Positions 27,373 through 35,739 of a stretch of 64,000 bases of DNA are shown here, one piece after another; position 1 is the first letter of the stretch, and the number at the start of each line of letters is the position of its first letter. The position numbers and the translations under genes were made by a program. The DNA is from Nitrospira sp. Lineage in GTDB: Bacteria; Nitrospirota; Nitrospiria; Nitrospirales; Nitrospiraceae. Below the pieces are notes generated by a model, which saw only the letters and a program-made list of their open reading frames with translations, searched no databases and had not been told where the DNA came from. The stretch covers positions 310,001 through 374,000 of the forward strand of contig JACOEK010000002.1 in the NCBI GenBank assembly GCA_024998595.1. Direction: 5' to 3'.

Positions 27373-28125
27373 TCAGCTGCGAACGCCGCTAACCAGAGTC
27401 AATATCATGGCCGTGAGATACATGATCGCAATTCCGGCAAACATTCCTGCCGACACCTGCACTCGACGCGTCGCCGTGTACGACATCACCGTGAGCGAGA
27501 GCACCACATACAGCAGCGACCCCGCTGCCAGTGCATAGAAGCAGATCGAGAAGTAGGACGACACTCCCTGCCCGCTGAGAAACGTCCCTACGCAGGTCGG
27601 CAATCCGGCAATCAGCCCGAGCAGCGCCACATCCCGCCACGAGATCGGTGTTTTCCCGGCGGCCCCGACGATGCCAAATCCTTCGGTTCCGTTATGCAGG
27701 CCGAAACCGGTGACGAGTAATGCGCTGAGCGTATACGCACCGCTGGCATAACTCGCGCCGATTGCGAGTCCTTCTCCGAGATTGTGCAACCCCATTCCCA
27801 CCGCAATCATATAGGGCAATGACAGGATCCGGTTGCCGGAACGCGCACCGAACACCTGGCTGGACTCCAAGGCGACTAAGCCGACGAAACTCACGCCCAG
27901 GCTGCCCAGAAACACCAGCCACGAGATAGGGTCACGCGCCCCCGTCTGCTCGGTGGCTTCGTGCATGAGGTCGAAAAACAGATAGACCAGTACGCCGTTC
28001 GCCACCCCGATGAGCCCGCCTTCCCAAGTGCGGGGTAAGACCTTCCCCAGATACAGGGCGGCAAGAATCCCAAGGTAGACGGGAATGAGGCCAGCGACCG
28101 CACCGAGAGCAATGAGATCAAGCAT
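27373..28125 (-). CDS. ZIP-family divalent metal transporter
   Basis: 250 residues, almost entirely hydrophobic, with about eight membrane segments. The ZIP metal-binding helices IV and V are clear: VGMGLHNLGEGLAIGASY and GFGLHNGTEGFGIVGA, each with the His-x-x-x-Glu pattern. The histidine-rich loop between helices III and IV seen in many ZIPs is absent. Likely moves zinc or iron into the cytosol; direction and metal are not decided by sequence. Confidence 0.9.
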   Translation of the reverse strand: MLDLIALGAVAGLIPVYLGILAALYLGKVLPRTWEGGLIGVANGVLVYLFFDLMHEATEQTGARDPISWLVFLGSLGVSFVGLVALESSQVFGARSGNRILSLPYMIAVGMGLHNLGEGLAIGASYASGAYTLSALLVTGFGLHNGTEGFGIVGAAGKTPISWRDVALLGLIAGLPTCVGTFLSGQGVSSYFSICFYALAAGSLLYVVLSLTVMSYTATRRVQVSAGMFAGIAIMYLTAMILTLVSGVRS

Positions 28126-28192
28126 CGCACGTTTCTATCAGAACAAGGGCTCCGGAGGAAAGGCCAGAGACGCGCCTAGGGCACCCGGGTTG

Positions 28193-28837
28193 TCACACGA
28201 CCGTCTGCGCCTCTTGAAGGGCATAGATGGGTCTGACTGTCTGCGCCCGTCTGGCCGCATTTTTTATGATTGCTTCATAGACCGCCGTATAGGCTGTCGC
28301 GGTTTCCACAAGCGAGTCCAGCGTTTCCGCATGGACTTCGCTCGGCTGACATGGAGCAGGAACGGGAATGAGGGCCAGCCAATTGGCGTCGGGGCACTGT
28401 CGAATCTGCTCGGCCGACGTCGCCACCAGGGACAACTCCCTGAATTCCTGGAACAACCGCAAAACTTCCGGCGCATCCAGTGAGCCATACACCGTAGCCA
28501 CAGTGGGCAGGGGGCTTCGGCGCATCAGCGGAAAGGCGGAAAACCCCGCGTGAACGTGGATAAGATCAACGGCAGACCCCATGGAGAATGCCTTCTCGAG
28601 AGCCAGAAACGTCAATCCTTCCGAGAGATGCCGCTTGGGGGCCGGGTAGTGCCGAAGCGCCCGAGGCGATACCGGCACTAATCTCCCTGATACCCGGCTG
28701 TCACCGCTGGCGAAGACGGTCACATCATGGCCGAATCGAATCAGGCTCCTCGTCACGAACGCGACGCCTCGCGCGTCTGGGCTTTCACTCTCGCTGGACA
28801 CTTCCTCAAAAAACTGGCTGACCTGAGCAATGCGCAT
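28193..28837 (-). CDS. Glycosyltransferase family 4, N-terminal domain only
   Basis: 214 residues from the ATG at 28837 (MRIAQVSQFFEEV), preceded by AGGGAAG. The sequence follows the acceptor-binding half of GT4 enzymes (RSLIRFGHDVTVFASGDSR, DLIHVHAGFSAFPLM, PTVATVYGS), but stops before the donor-binding domain that carries the ExxxxxxxE motif; complete enzymes are ~350-400 residues. No continuation is seen downstream in the other frames, so the C-terminal domain has been lost or replaced by the tail VRPIYALQEAQTVV. Catalysis is doubtful. Confidence 0.7.
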   Translation of the reverse strand: MRIAQVSQFFEEVSSESESPDARGVAFVTRSLIRFGHDVTVFASGDSRVSGRLVPVSPRALRHYPAPKRHLSEGLTFLALEKAFSMGSAVDLIHVHAGFSAFPLMRRSPLPTVATVYGSLDAPEVLRLFQEFRELSLVATSAEQIRQCPDANWLALIPVPAPCQPSEVHAETLDSLVETATAYTAVYEAIIKNAARRAQTVRPIYALQEAQTVV

Positions 28838-29322
28838 AACCGTTCTTCCCTTTCTTTTTCGTCGGTCTCTCCACCTTCCATGACTCCATGGAGGTGCGTT
28901 CCCGCCCACACGGTTCATCGAAGCGTGGATCCAGATACACCGTCACCGCCACGACCGAGGCGAGACGGCTCTATTCACTGACGGGAGTGAACCAACTGGA
29001 CGGGTAGTTCCGGAAACCAGTGCTCTCCTCAATAGAGAGCGGATGGTACGGACCGAAGATGAAGATCGACTGAAGACAGCATGAAATTTTGATGAGGAAA
29101 ATGGCGGGAGCCGCCACAAAGCGCCGCCCCGACGAGATCAAAGGTGTGGAGCGTGATTCCAAGGACGATGATCGTAGGCAAGAGCAATCGGGGAGAAAGG
29201 CGGAGTCACAGAAAGGCGGTTATCACCCTCAAGCAGAATGCTCAACCGGGGGCGGCACAGAAAGCTGCCGCCCCCGCACAGGAATCAATACGGGTGCCGG
29301 AGGAATGGACGCGGAGGCCCTG
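28838..29322. other. Intergenic stretch without a recognised gene
   Basis: About 485 bp between the glycosyltransferase-like gene and the DUF3015 gene, both on the minus strand. No open frame with a credible ribosome site or known protein similarity is seen. The only structure noticed is the hairpin at 29248-29275. Confidence 0.5.
29248..29275 (-). terminator. Terminator-like hairpin after the DUF3015 gene
   Basis: Perfect 10-bp stem (GGGGGCGGCA with TGCCGCCCCC) around an 8-base loop, about 50 bp beyond the stop of the DUF3015 gene. No T-run follows on either strand, so it is not a textbook intrinsic terminator; it may stabilise the mRNA end. Confidence 0.45.
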
Positions 29323-29835
29323 TTAGCGAGTGGCGGCGAGCCGGGCGAGAGTCGGGTGTCCTGTCATTGCCTCCTGCAACGCCTTGAGGACAGCGACTGA
29401 GGACACTTCTCCCCCCTCAGTGAGCGCAAGATATTGTTGTTGCGCCAATGCAAAAAACTCCGGCTGTTGTTCGGCCGGCACTCTCATCAACGTCGCCAAA
29501 GCCGTCAGATGTTCTCCCCCGCCCCTCGCCATATCAGTCGATAGCGTATCGAACGTGCCTGCGACGAAGGCATTTGTCTCCTGTGCTGCCATCACCTTCC
29601 CGTCATTGGTGCAGCCCGAGGTTCCAAAACTAATCCCGAATGTTTGGCTCCCGAAGGTGCCATTCGTGGTCGCCATCATGACTTGGGGCGCAATATTCTT
29701 CGGTGTCTTGTAATCAGACCAGGCCAATTTCCCCAGCCCGCATCCGGGTCCATTGTCCGGATTGACCGCAACCGCGACGCCGGATTGAAGGCCGATCACC
29801 ACTCCTGCAAATGCGACGAGCCATGGTTGCTTCAT
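29323..29835 (-). CDS. DUF3015-family exported protein
   Basis: 170 residues from the ATG at 29835 (MKQPWLVAFAG), which has AAGGAG five bases upstream; the longer frame to 29883 is not needed. A signal peptide ends near AVAVNPDN. The mature protein starts with GPGCGLGKLAWSD and contains QVMMATTNGTFGSQTFGISFGTSGC, the pattern of DUF3015, with two conserved cysteines likely in a disulfide. Function unknown; members are periplasmic or outer-membrane associated in proteobacteria and Nitrospira. Confidence 0.85.
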   Translation of the reverse strand: MKQPWLVAFAGVVIGLQSGVAVAVNPDNGPGCGLGKLAWSDYKTPKNIAPQVMMATTNGTFGSQTFGISFGTSGCTNDGKVMAAQETNAFVAGTFDTLSTDMARGGGEHLTALATLMRVPAEQQPEFFALAQQQYLALTEGGEVSSVAVLKALQEAMTGHPTLARLAATR

Positions 29836-30158
29836 ACGATCTCCTTCCTGTTCCCTGATGTTACCGGTACGGCTCAGAGACAACCCTCGGCCTTCTCGGC
29901 GTGATTCCTACCATAGCTGTCTTTTAAACCCTGTCAAACAAAGCCCTGATTTTTTCGCCTAATAACCAGCGAGATGACGGAGCCGTCTAAATCATTCAGC
30001 AATACACGCACGCCCTCAATGGCAAGCAAGATCCTAGGCAGATGGGAATGGGAAAAAGGGAATTAGGTAAACAGAGATTGAGCGCCTCCAGTGGAGGCTT
30101 TGTTGCCGGTTCGGTGTCAGATTACCGGGCGATCATACTTCGGCAAGTCTGAAAAAGT
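29836..30158. other. Intergenic stretch without a recognised gene
   Basis: About 320 bp between the DUF3015 gene and tRNA-Glu. It is more AT-rich than its surroundings and contains short A/T runs near 29940-29960, but no coding frame or clear palindrome was found. Confidence 0.5.
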
Positions 30159-30236
30159 TGGTGGTCCCAACGGGATTTGAACCCGTGTCTGAGCCTTGAG
30201 AGGGCTCCGTCCTAGGCCAAGCTAGACGATGGGACC
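30159..30236 (-). tRNA. tRNA-Glu (anticodon CTC)
   Basis: On the minus strand a full cloverleaf can be read. The acceptor stem GGTCCCA pairs with TGGGACC, the anticodon loop CTCTCAA gives CTC in the 34-36 position, the T-arm is CGGGTTCAAATCCCG, and the 3' CCA is encoded. Confidence 0.95.
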
Positions 30237-30406
30237 GGAGAGGTAGTCCAACTGCAGCGGAAAGAATGGGGACTGTACCATAGCGAGTTTTGGCTTTTCA
30301 AACGGCAAGTCACAATGGCCTGCCTGGAGGGGCGCTCTAGACGGTGATGCAACGGAATCAGCCAGCCCATCTTGCAGAGGCTTTTGAATTAGCCTACAGT
30401 ACGTGT

Positions 30407-30841
30407 ATGCGTAGTCATGCCCCCAGATCGAGAGTCTTTCTTGTCGCCGGCCTAATTCCCGCCCTTCTCGGGGTGGCCGGCTGCGGGGCCAGTTTCCTAG
30501 AGGGGACGATCGCTCCGCCCAACTCCAGCGCATGGACGAAATGTGGCAGCACGACCAAAGTGCGCGTGAAGCCGCCTAAATCCACCATTACGGTCGCGTA
30601 CACCGAACCGACCACCGGCACTGACGGCAAACCCCTGACCAACCTTGCCTACACCACCATTTACTATAACGCCGGGGATGGCCCTGTGATTGCGAAGGTT
30701 GTGCCGGCGTCACAAAAGGCCGGCGGGGCAGCGGTCTCTCAAGTCATCATGATACCCATGCCGAGCCAGGCGGAACAGGACGTGACCGTCTGCGTCACCG
30801 CGACCGATTCCGACGAACGTGAAGGCCCCGCCACGCCGTAG
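30407..30841 (+). CDS. Hypothetical lipoprotein
   Basis: 144 residues from the ATG at 30407 (MRSHAPRSRVF). The hydrophobic leader ends in a lipobox, GVAGC, so the protein is probably lipid-anchored. The mature part has a beta-sandwich-like pattern (KSTITVAYTEPTTGTDG, TNLAYTTIYYNAGDGP, DVTVCVTATDSDEREGP) resembling a fibronectin type III fold. No catalytic motif. The frame is open 63 bp further upstream, but only the shorter start gives a clean signal peptide. Confidence 0.7.
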   Translation: MRSHAPRSRVFLVAGLIPALLGVAGCGASFLEGTIAPPNSSAWTKCGSTTKVRVKPPKSTITVAYTEPTTGTDGKPLTNLAYTTIYYNAGDGPVIAKVVPASQKAGGAAVSQVIMIPMPSQAEQDVTVCVTATDSDEREGPATP

Positions 30842-30968
30842 CTTACCCCTCAGAACAGACTTGACAGCGCCCCGCTAAGGGCCTACCTTGCATCCCACTT
30901 GCTCAGGCCGGCAGATATGGCCGAATGCGTCGCCCAGCCGGTCTTCAGGTGGTACTAGATTTCTACGC

Positions 30969-31493
30969 ATGGAACTACGCAAACCTGACGCATCCCATCC
31001 TTCCCACGACGCCGAATCAGAACGGCATAAACACCGCCTGGAGATTCGGCTCGGCTCGAACATTTTCCGCAACACCAACGGCGTGGTTCGGGTTCAGGGC
31101 AAGGAGCAGCTCGTCCTGGAACTGGCGCCGGAACAAGACCGCATCCTGCTCACGATCGATTTGTATGACGGCAGCGGCAACCACGTGGCGCATCTTCGCC
31201 GCAATCGCTGGGCGTTCAACGACGGCAATCGCTTTTCGCTCAACACGAGCGACTCCCCGCCGACCCTGTTTCCCAATCTTCCCTGGCTCAAACTGACGGA
31301 TCAGGAAACCGGCGACACGGTCCTGGAAGCGGCTGTTGCCCCGGGCGAAAAGATCCATGTGGCGACCGGCAAGTTCTACTCGCATCGCGGCCAACTCATC
31401 GAGATCACCTCCCACTTCTGCCGCGTCGGATCGACCCACACCCTGTTCGGTGATGTGTTTGAAGCGCGTGGCGGAACGGCGGTGCTCGGCTGA
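30969..31493 (+). CDS. Hypothetical cytosolic protein, beta-rich
   Basis: 174 residues from the ATG at 30969 (MELRKPDASH); the frame is open upstream from 30888 but the added residues look unconserved. I do not recognise the family. The sequence alternates hydrophobic and polar residues (QLVLELAPEQDRILLTIDLY, WAFNDGNRFSLNTSD, TVLEAAVAPGEKIHVAT), suggesting a beta-sandwich or jelly-roll. No signal peptide or membrane segment. It precedes another unknown gene by 15 bp and is probably co-transcribed with it. Confidence 0.65.
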   Translation: MELRKPDASHPSHDAESERHKHRLEIRLGSNIFRNTNGVVRVQGKEQLVLELAPEQDRILLTIDLYDGSGNHVAHLRRNRWAFNDGNRFSLNTSDSPPTLFPNLPWLKLTDQETGDTVLEAAVAPGEKIHVATGKFYSHRGQLIEITSHFCRVGSTHTLFGDVFEARGGTAVLG

Positions 31494-31508
31494 AGACGGC
31501 CGGATCTT

Positions 31509-31922
31509 ATGACTGACAGTCCGCATCCCAGCATCCAGGCCTTTCTGGTCTGTGACAGTGTCATTGAAGACAGTCTCACCAAGAAAAAATCTCTGATCGG
31601 CATTTTTACCCACCTGCAGGCAGTGACCTTCCCGTTTCAGCACCATCAACTGGGCCTGTACTTCTGTCTGACGGATGCCGAGGGAACGTACCACCTGGAA
31701 ATCGATCTGGTGTATGTGAACACCGATCAGTTGGTCTGCCGCGCCTCCCTTCCCGACATCGCCATCAGCGATCGCCTGCAAATTGCCGACTTCGGCATCA
31801 ACATCCCCGCCCTCCTGTTTCCTGCCCCGGGTCGGTATGAGTTTCGTTTGCGCATGAACAGCCGTGTGATCGCGCAAAAGGATTTCCACGTCATTCAACT
31901 GCAGGCGCCACCTGCCGCTTAA
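31509..31922 (+). CDS. DUF6941-like protein
   Basis: 137 residues. The N-terminus (QAFLVCDSVIEDSLTKKKSL, IGIFTHLQAV) resembles DUF6941 proteins, where a short LLCDxV start is followed by a beta-rich fold; this match is from memory and tentative. The rest is regular beta-strand (YHLEIDLVYVNTDQLVCRA, GRYEFRLRMNSRVIAQKDFH). No catalytic residues stand out. It follows the preceding unknown gene closely on the same strand. Confidence 0.65.
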   Translation: MTDSPHPSIQAFLVCDSVIEDSLTKKKSLIGIFTHLQAVTFPFQHHQLGLYFCLTDAEGTYHLEIDLVYVNTDQLVCRASLPDIAISDRLQIADFGINIPALLFPAPGRYEFRLRMNSRVIAQKDFHVIQLQAPPAA

Positions 31923-32065
31923 CCTAGCCATTCCCCCTTGTCCGAAGACGTACTGGACCAGGATGCGCCAGGCATCCGAACGTAAACCAGCGACAGACAG
32001 ACATCACGCTTGGTGAGATGTGTACCTCGGGAGGCTAATCGAGAGGCAAGAATGGGAGAGGAAGA

Positions 32066-33214
32066 CTAGAAGGCCGTGGCACTAGCGAGGCAGGCGTCCA
32101 CATATTCATTCTCCCCCCGATGGCAGGCCTGCACGCGCTTAGTTTGATCATCGAACAGAGGCACCACCATTTCACCCACGGTGGCGTAACAGTCCCGTTT
32201 GAACGGTCCATCCAGGCTGCGGCACAGCGCCAGACCGGGATCGGGATTCGCATCGGTGAGAATGAAGTCTTTCACCGCGCCGATGAAACATTGCTTGATC
32301 TGATCACCCTGTCCGAGCCGACACAGTTCATTCACCCGCACAGCATCACGCAGCGTGTACCCGCTGATATCGCGTCCCAAACTTCGGTAACACGTCGTCT
32401 GATGTTCCCCCTCCACACGGGCGCATTGGGTGAACGCCTGCGCGAAATCGTAATTAAGAAAGGTCAGGACCGCAGATGTCTGCATCAGATAACAGGCGCG
32501 CAGATACTTTTCCGTCAGGACGGAACAGGGATACAACAGGTCTTGAGGATTCAAGAAGCTGGTCGCCTCATGGTGATGATGCTCGCTGGCTGGTTGCGCC
32601 CGGCGCGCCTGTTGAAATGTCACGATGTTCTCCATGAACACGCCGCCATAGCAGGACTCCCGATCCCAACTCCCCGGCAAGGCATCACAAAAAGCCAGAC
32701 TCTTCAGCACATCGTAGTGAAATTGAATGGTCAGGCCATGGCCTAACCCATGAAGACAGTTGTATCGCTGAAACGAATAGGCCGAGACTGTTTCGCTGAT
32801 GGGGCAAAGGGGCAGGATATGTTCGGGTTCCACAACAGGCAGACTGGTCAGAAAAGCCTGCAGCACACCATGGTAACACCCAGACCAGAACACATCCCGG
32901 CAATGCGACATCGCAAGCGGCGCCGTACCATACCGTGTAAACGAACGTTGGCCGACATGATGCACGAGTGGATGCGCCTCCCGCATCGCCTCAGGATCTT
33001 GCGCGGTGATCTGCTCCAGAGCTGTCAGCGCCTGCTCGGTGCCTTCCGCCAGCAAGACGGTTTCCAGATGCGTCTGATAGCACTGCATCTTGGCCTCGAA
33101 CGGCTGGGTCCGACAGACCTCCAGAGAGGCCGGCTCTTCCGCTTGAAGCCAATCAACCCCGCCCATGCCTAGCAATACCACCAGCACCAACAGCATCCGT
33201 TGACCACGCATCAT
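32066..33214 (-). CDS. Exported protein with repeated cysteine pairs
   Basis: 382 residues, signal peptide ending near WLQAEEP. The mature protein is built from about nine units, each with two cysteines, mostly C-x10-C (for example CRTQPFEAKMQC, CSVLTEKYLRAC, CARVEGEHQTTC, CRLGQGDQIKQC, CRSLDGPFKRDC, CHRGENEYVDAC) followed by a short hydrophobic helix. Three units vary the spacing (7, 15 and 11). One unit contains the His-rich CLHGLGHGL, and a run of histidines (EHHHHE) lies in a linker. I know no named family. A disulfide-stapled helical repeat protein of the periplasm is inferred; the histidines could bind metal. Confidence 0.75.
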   Translation of the reverse strand: MMRGQRMLLVLVVLLGMGGVDWLQAEEPASLEVCRTQPFEAKMQCYQTHLETVLLAEGTEQALTALEQITAQDPEAMREAHPLVHHVGQRSFTRYGTAPLAMSHCRDVFWSGCYHGVLQAFLTSLPVVEPEHILPLCPISETVSAYSFQRYNCLHGLGHGLTIQFHYDVLKSLAFCDALPGSWDRESCYGGVFMENIVTFQQARRAQPASEHHHHEATSFLNPQDLLYPCSVLTEKYLRACYLMQTSAVLTFLNYDFAQAFTQCARVEGEHQTTCYRSLGRDISGYTLRDAVRVNELCRLGQGDQIKQCFIGAVKDFILTDANPDPGLALCRSLDGPFKRDCYATVGEMVVPLFDDQTKRVQACHRGENEYVDACLASATAF

Positions 33215-33408
33215 CCGATCTCCCTCACTGAATCACCACGCTACAGGCAGCCTGCGATAGAAAATTGATTCTAAAATACTCGCCCCAATCGATCCAGAGA
33301 AAATCGACACGGCACAGGCCGCTCATCAATCCCCCTTCTCCCACTCGCCGTTCTGTGATAGAACCATGCGCGTTTCATCATCGACAACTCGACGAAATCG
33401 CACCCAGT

Positions 33409-35112
33409 ATGTCCACCACGCCAGAATCTCCGACACGCTCAGACTTCATTCGCGAGATTGTTGCGGCCGATCGGGCCGCCGGCAAACATGACGGCCGAGT
33501 GGTCACCCGCTTTCCGCCGGAGCCGAACGGCTATCTTCATATCGGCCATGCCAAATCGATCTGCCTCAACTTCGGCATTGCCAACGAGCAACCGGGCGGG
33601 ATCTGCCATCTCCGCATGGATGATACCAACCCGACGACAGAAGATCCCGAATACGTGCAGGCGATTCAAGAAGACGTCCGCTGGCTGGGATTCGACTGGC
33701 GAGGCAAGATGTTTTTCGCCTCCGATTACTTCGAACGACTCTATGGATACGCACAGAAACTTATCAGAAAAGGTGTCGCCTACGTCGACAGCCTGACGGC
33801 CGACGAGATGCGCCGCTACCGCGGAACCCTCACGGAACCAGGTCAACCCAGCCCCCATCGCACCCGCAGCATCGACGAAAACTTGGATCTCTTCAGCCGG
33901 ATGCGGGCGGGGGAATTCCCCGACGGCACGCATGTACTTCGCGCCAAAATCGATATGGCGTCGCCGAATATCAATCTCCGCGATCCGGTTCTCTATCGCA
34001 TCCGGCATGTGGCGCACTACCGCACCGGCACGACCTGGCCGATCTACCCCGCCTACGATTTCGCGCATCCCCTGTCCGATGCGATCGAGGGCATCACCCA
34101 TTCGATCTGCACATTGGAGTTTGAGGACCACCGGCCGCTCTACGACTGGGTCGTCGAGCAATGCGAAATGCCGCAGCGCCCGCAGCAAATCGAATTTGCC
34201 CGGCTGAATGTGACCTTCACGGTCATGAGCAAGCGCAAGCTACTCGACCTCGTCGAACGCAAACTGGTCAACGGCTGGGACGATCCGCGCCTGCCTACGC
34301 TCAAGGGATTACGCCGGCGCGGCTTCCCCCCCGAAGCCCTGCGCGCATTTTGCGAAGCCATCGGCGTAGCCAAACGGGATGCCATCGTCGAAATGCAGCT
34401 CCTTGAACACTTTGTCCGCGAAGACTTGAACAAGCGCGCGCCCCGCGTCATGGCGGTCCTTCGACCCTTGCGCCTCGTGATCGAAAATTATCCTGAGCAT
34501 CAGGTCGAGCACCTCGATGCCATCAACAACCCGGAAGATGCTTCGGCCGGTACGCGCCAGTTGCCCTTTTCTCGCGTCCTGTATATCGACCAGGAAGATT
34601 TCAAAGAGGATCCGCCCAAGCAATTCTTCCGTCTCGCACCGGGCCGTGAAGTGCGGCTGCGTTATGCCTACATCATTACCTGTGTCGGTGTCGTGAAGGA
34701 CCCCGCTACGGGCGATATCACCGAACTCCGCTGCACCTACGATCCCGAAACCAAAAGCGGCGGAGCGCAGGCGCAACGAAAAGTGAAGGCAACGATCCAC
34801 TGGGTATCGGCCGCCCATGCCCTGGATGCGGAAATCCGGCTCTATGAAAGCCTCCTTCTTACAGACCCGGGGAAACTTCCCGCTGATCAGGATTGGACCC
34901 AACAGTTGAATCCCCATTCTCTAGAACGGCTGTCAGCCTGCAAAGTAGAGCCTGGCCTGGTCTCGATCACTCCCGGCACCAGCGTCCAGTTCGAACGCGT
35001 CGGCTACTTCTGTGCCGACCCCGATTCGGCGCCTGACAAGCTGGTGTTCAACCGAACCGTGACGCTCAAAGACGCCTGGGCCAAGCTCGAGAAGGCCCAC
35101 GCCCCGCGCTGA
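33409..35112 (+). CDS. glnS: Glutaminyl-tRNA synthetase
   Basis: Charges tRNA-Gln with glutamine. 567 residues from the ATG at 33409 ([16 protein letters not shown]). The open frame starts 48 codons earlier, but that part is not conserved. Class I signatures are [20 protein letters not shown] (HIGH) and VMSKRKLL (KMSKS). [19 protein letters not shown] and the C-terminal anticodon-binding beta-barrels ([20 protein letters not shown]) fit GlnRS rather than GluRS. A separate gltX is also in the window, and two tRNA-Gln genes lie at 46.2 kb. Confidence 0.97.
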   Translation: MSTTPESPTRSDFIREIVAADRAAGKHDGRVVTRFPPEPNGYLHIGHAKSICLNFGIANEQPGGICHLRMDDTNPTTEDPEYVQAIQEDVRWLGFDWRGKMFFASDYFERLYGYAQKLIRKGVAYVDSLTADEMRRYRGTLTEPGQPSPHRTRSIDENLDLFSRMRAGEFPDGTHVLRAKIDMASPNINLRDPVLYRIRHVAHYRTGTTWPIYPAYDFAHPLSDAIEGITHSICTLEFEDHRPLYDWVVEQCEMPQRPQQIEFARLNVTFTVMSKRKLLDLVERKLVNGWDDPRLPTLKGLRRRGFPPEALRAFCEAIGVAKRDAIVEMQLLEHFVREDLNKRAPRVMAVLRPLRLVIENYPEHQVEHLDAINNPEDASAGTRQLPFSRVLYIDQEDFKEDPPKQFFRLAPGREVRLRYAYIITCVGVVKDPATGDITELRCTYDPETKSGGAQAQRKVKATIHWVSAAHALDAEIRLYESLLLTDPGKLPADQDWTQQLNPHSLERLSACKVEPGLVSITPGTSVQFERVGYFCADPDSAPDKLVFNRTVTLKDAWAKLEKAHAPR

Positions 35113-35265
35113 TTCACTCCGCTCCGGCTCGATTCAACATTCCCGCAGTCCCACGCAAAGTACTGGTGCGCCGCCCTTCGGCAGCCTTGAACCCTCTCCT
35201 GGCGATGAACGAGAATGGCTTCTCGCGCAATTGCTCCTCTCATTCCCGCCATAGGAGTTACGACG

Positions 35266-35601
35266 ATGACAACAGGATCAGGCAGCGAAGATCATCAGGC
35301 CGAACGTGGTTCATTCCGGGAGCGCCTGCTGCAGCTGGAAGCCGCGATTCCCGGCGCAGCGACCGACGTGCAACCACTCCTGGTGAACATTCACCGCTCC
35401 GTCCGTCGGCTCCACGATCAACTTCAGTGCATCGATGTAACGCCTCTCCTGCCCCGCTCCATCGTGAGCCAAGTTCGCTGCTTTGATTGCGGCACCGCCC
35501 AGATGGAATCGTTTCATACGTCCTCACAAGGCGGCTACCATCTCTGCCCGGCCTGTTTTCACCAACGGCTCCGCACGGGACGCGCCAGGACCGCGCATTA
35601 A
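35266..35601 (+). CDS. Small zinc-binding protein
   Basis: 111 residues from the ATG at 35266, which has AGGAG upstream. An N-terminal helical segment (RERLLQLEAAIPGAATDV) is followed by a C-terminal treble-clef or zinc-ribbon pattern, VRCFDCGTAQMES and YHLCPACFHQRLR (CxxC and CxxC 17-18 residues apart). The family is not recognised. Confidence 0.7.
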   Translation: MTTGSGSEDHQAERGSFRERLLQLEAAIPGAATDVQPLLVNIHRSVRRLHDQLQCIDVTPLLPRSIVSQVRCFDCGTAQMESFHTSSQGGYHLCPACFHQRLRTGRARTAH

Positions 35602-35646
35602 CAGCACGCTCACCTTCTCAATTGGACTGCTTCACCCGCTCAGACG

Positions 35647-35670
35647 GCACGGCGGTGTTTCCCGCCGTGC
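35647..35670 (+). terminator. Hairpin between the zinc protein and the ABC-F gene
   Basis: Perfect 9-bp stem (GCACGGCGG with CCGCCGTGC) and 6-base loop, 45 bp after the zinc-protein stop. No T-run follows, so termination is only likely if Rho or another factor helps. Confidence 0.4.
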
Positions 35671-35739
35671 AGCTAGCCCCCAGCCGCCCCTGCACCGTAT
35701 ACTGCAGGCTTTCTATGTCGAGAAAGAGGTACCCAGGGT

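Noticed and set aside
28727-28981. Plus-strand frame opposite the glycosyltransferase gene
   Set aside because: Antisense shadow of the better-supported minus-strand gene.
29089-29400. Plus-strand frame of 103 residues before and over the DUF3015 gene
   Set aside because: Overlaps the real gene on the other strand and has no protein-like pattern.
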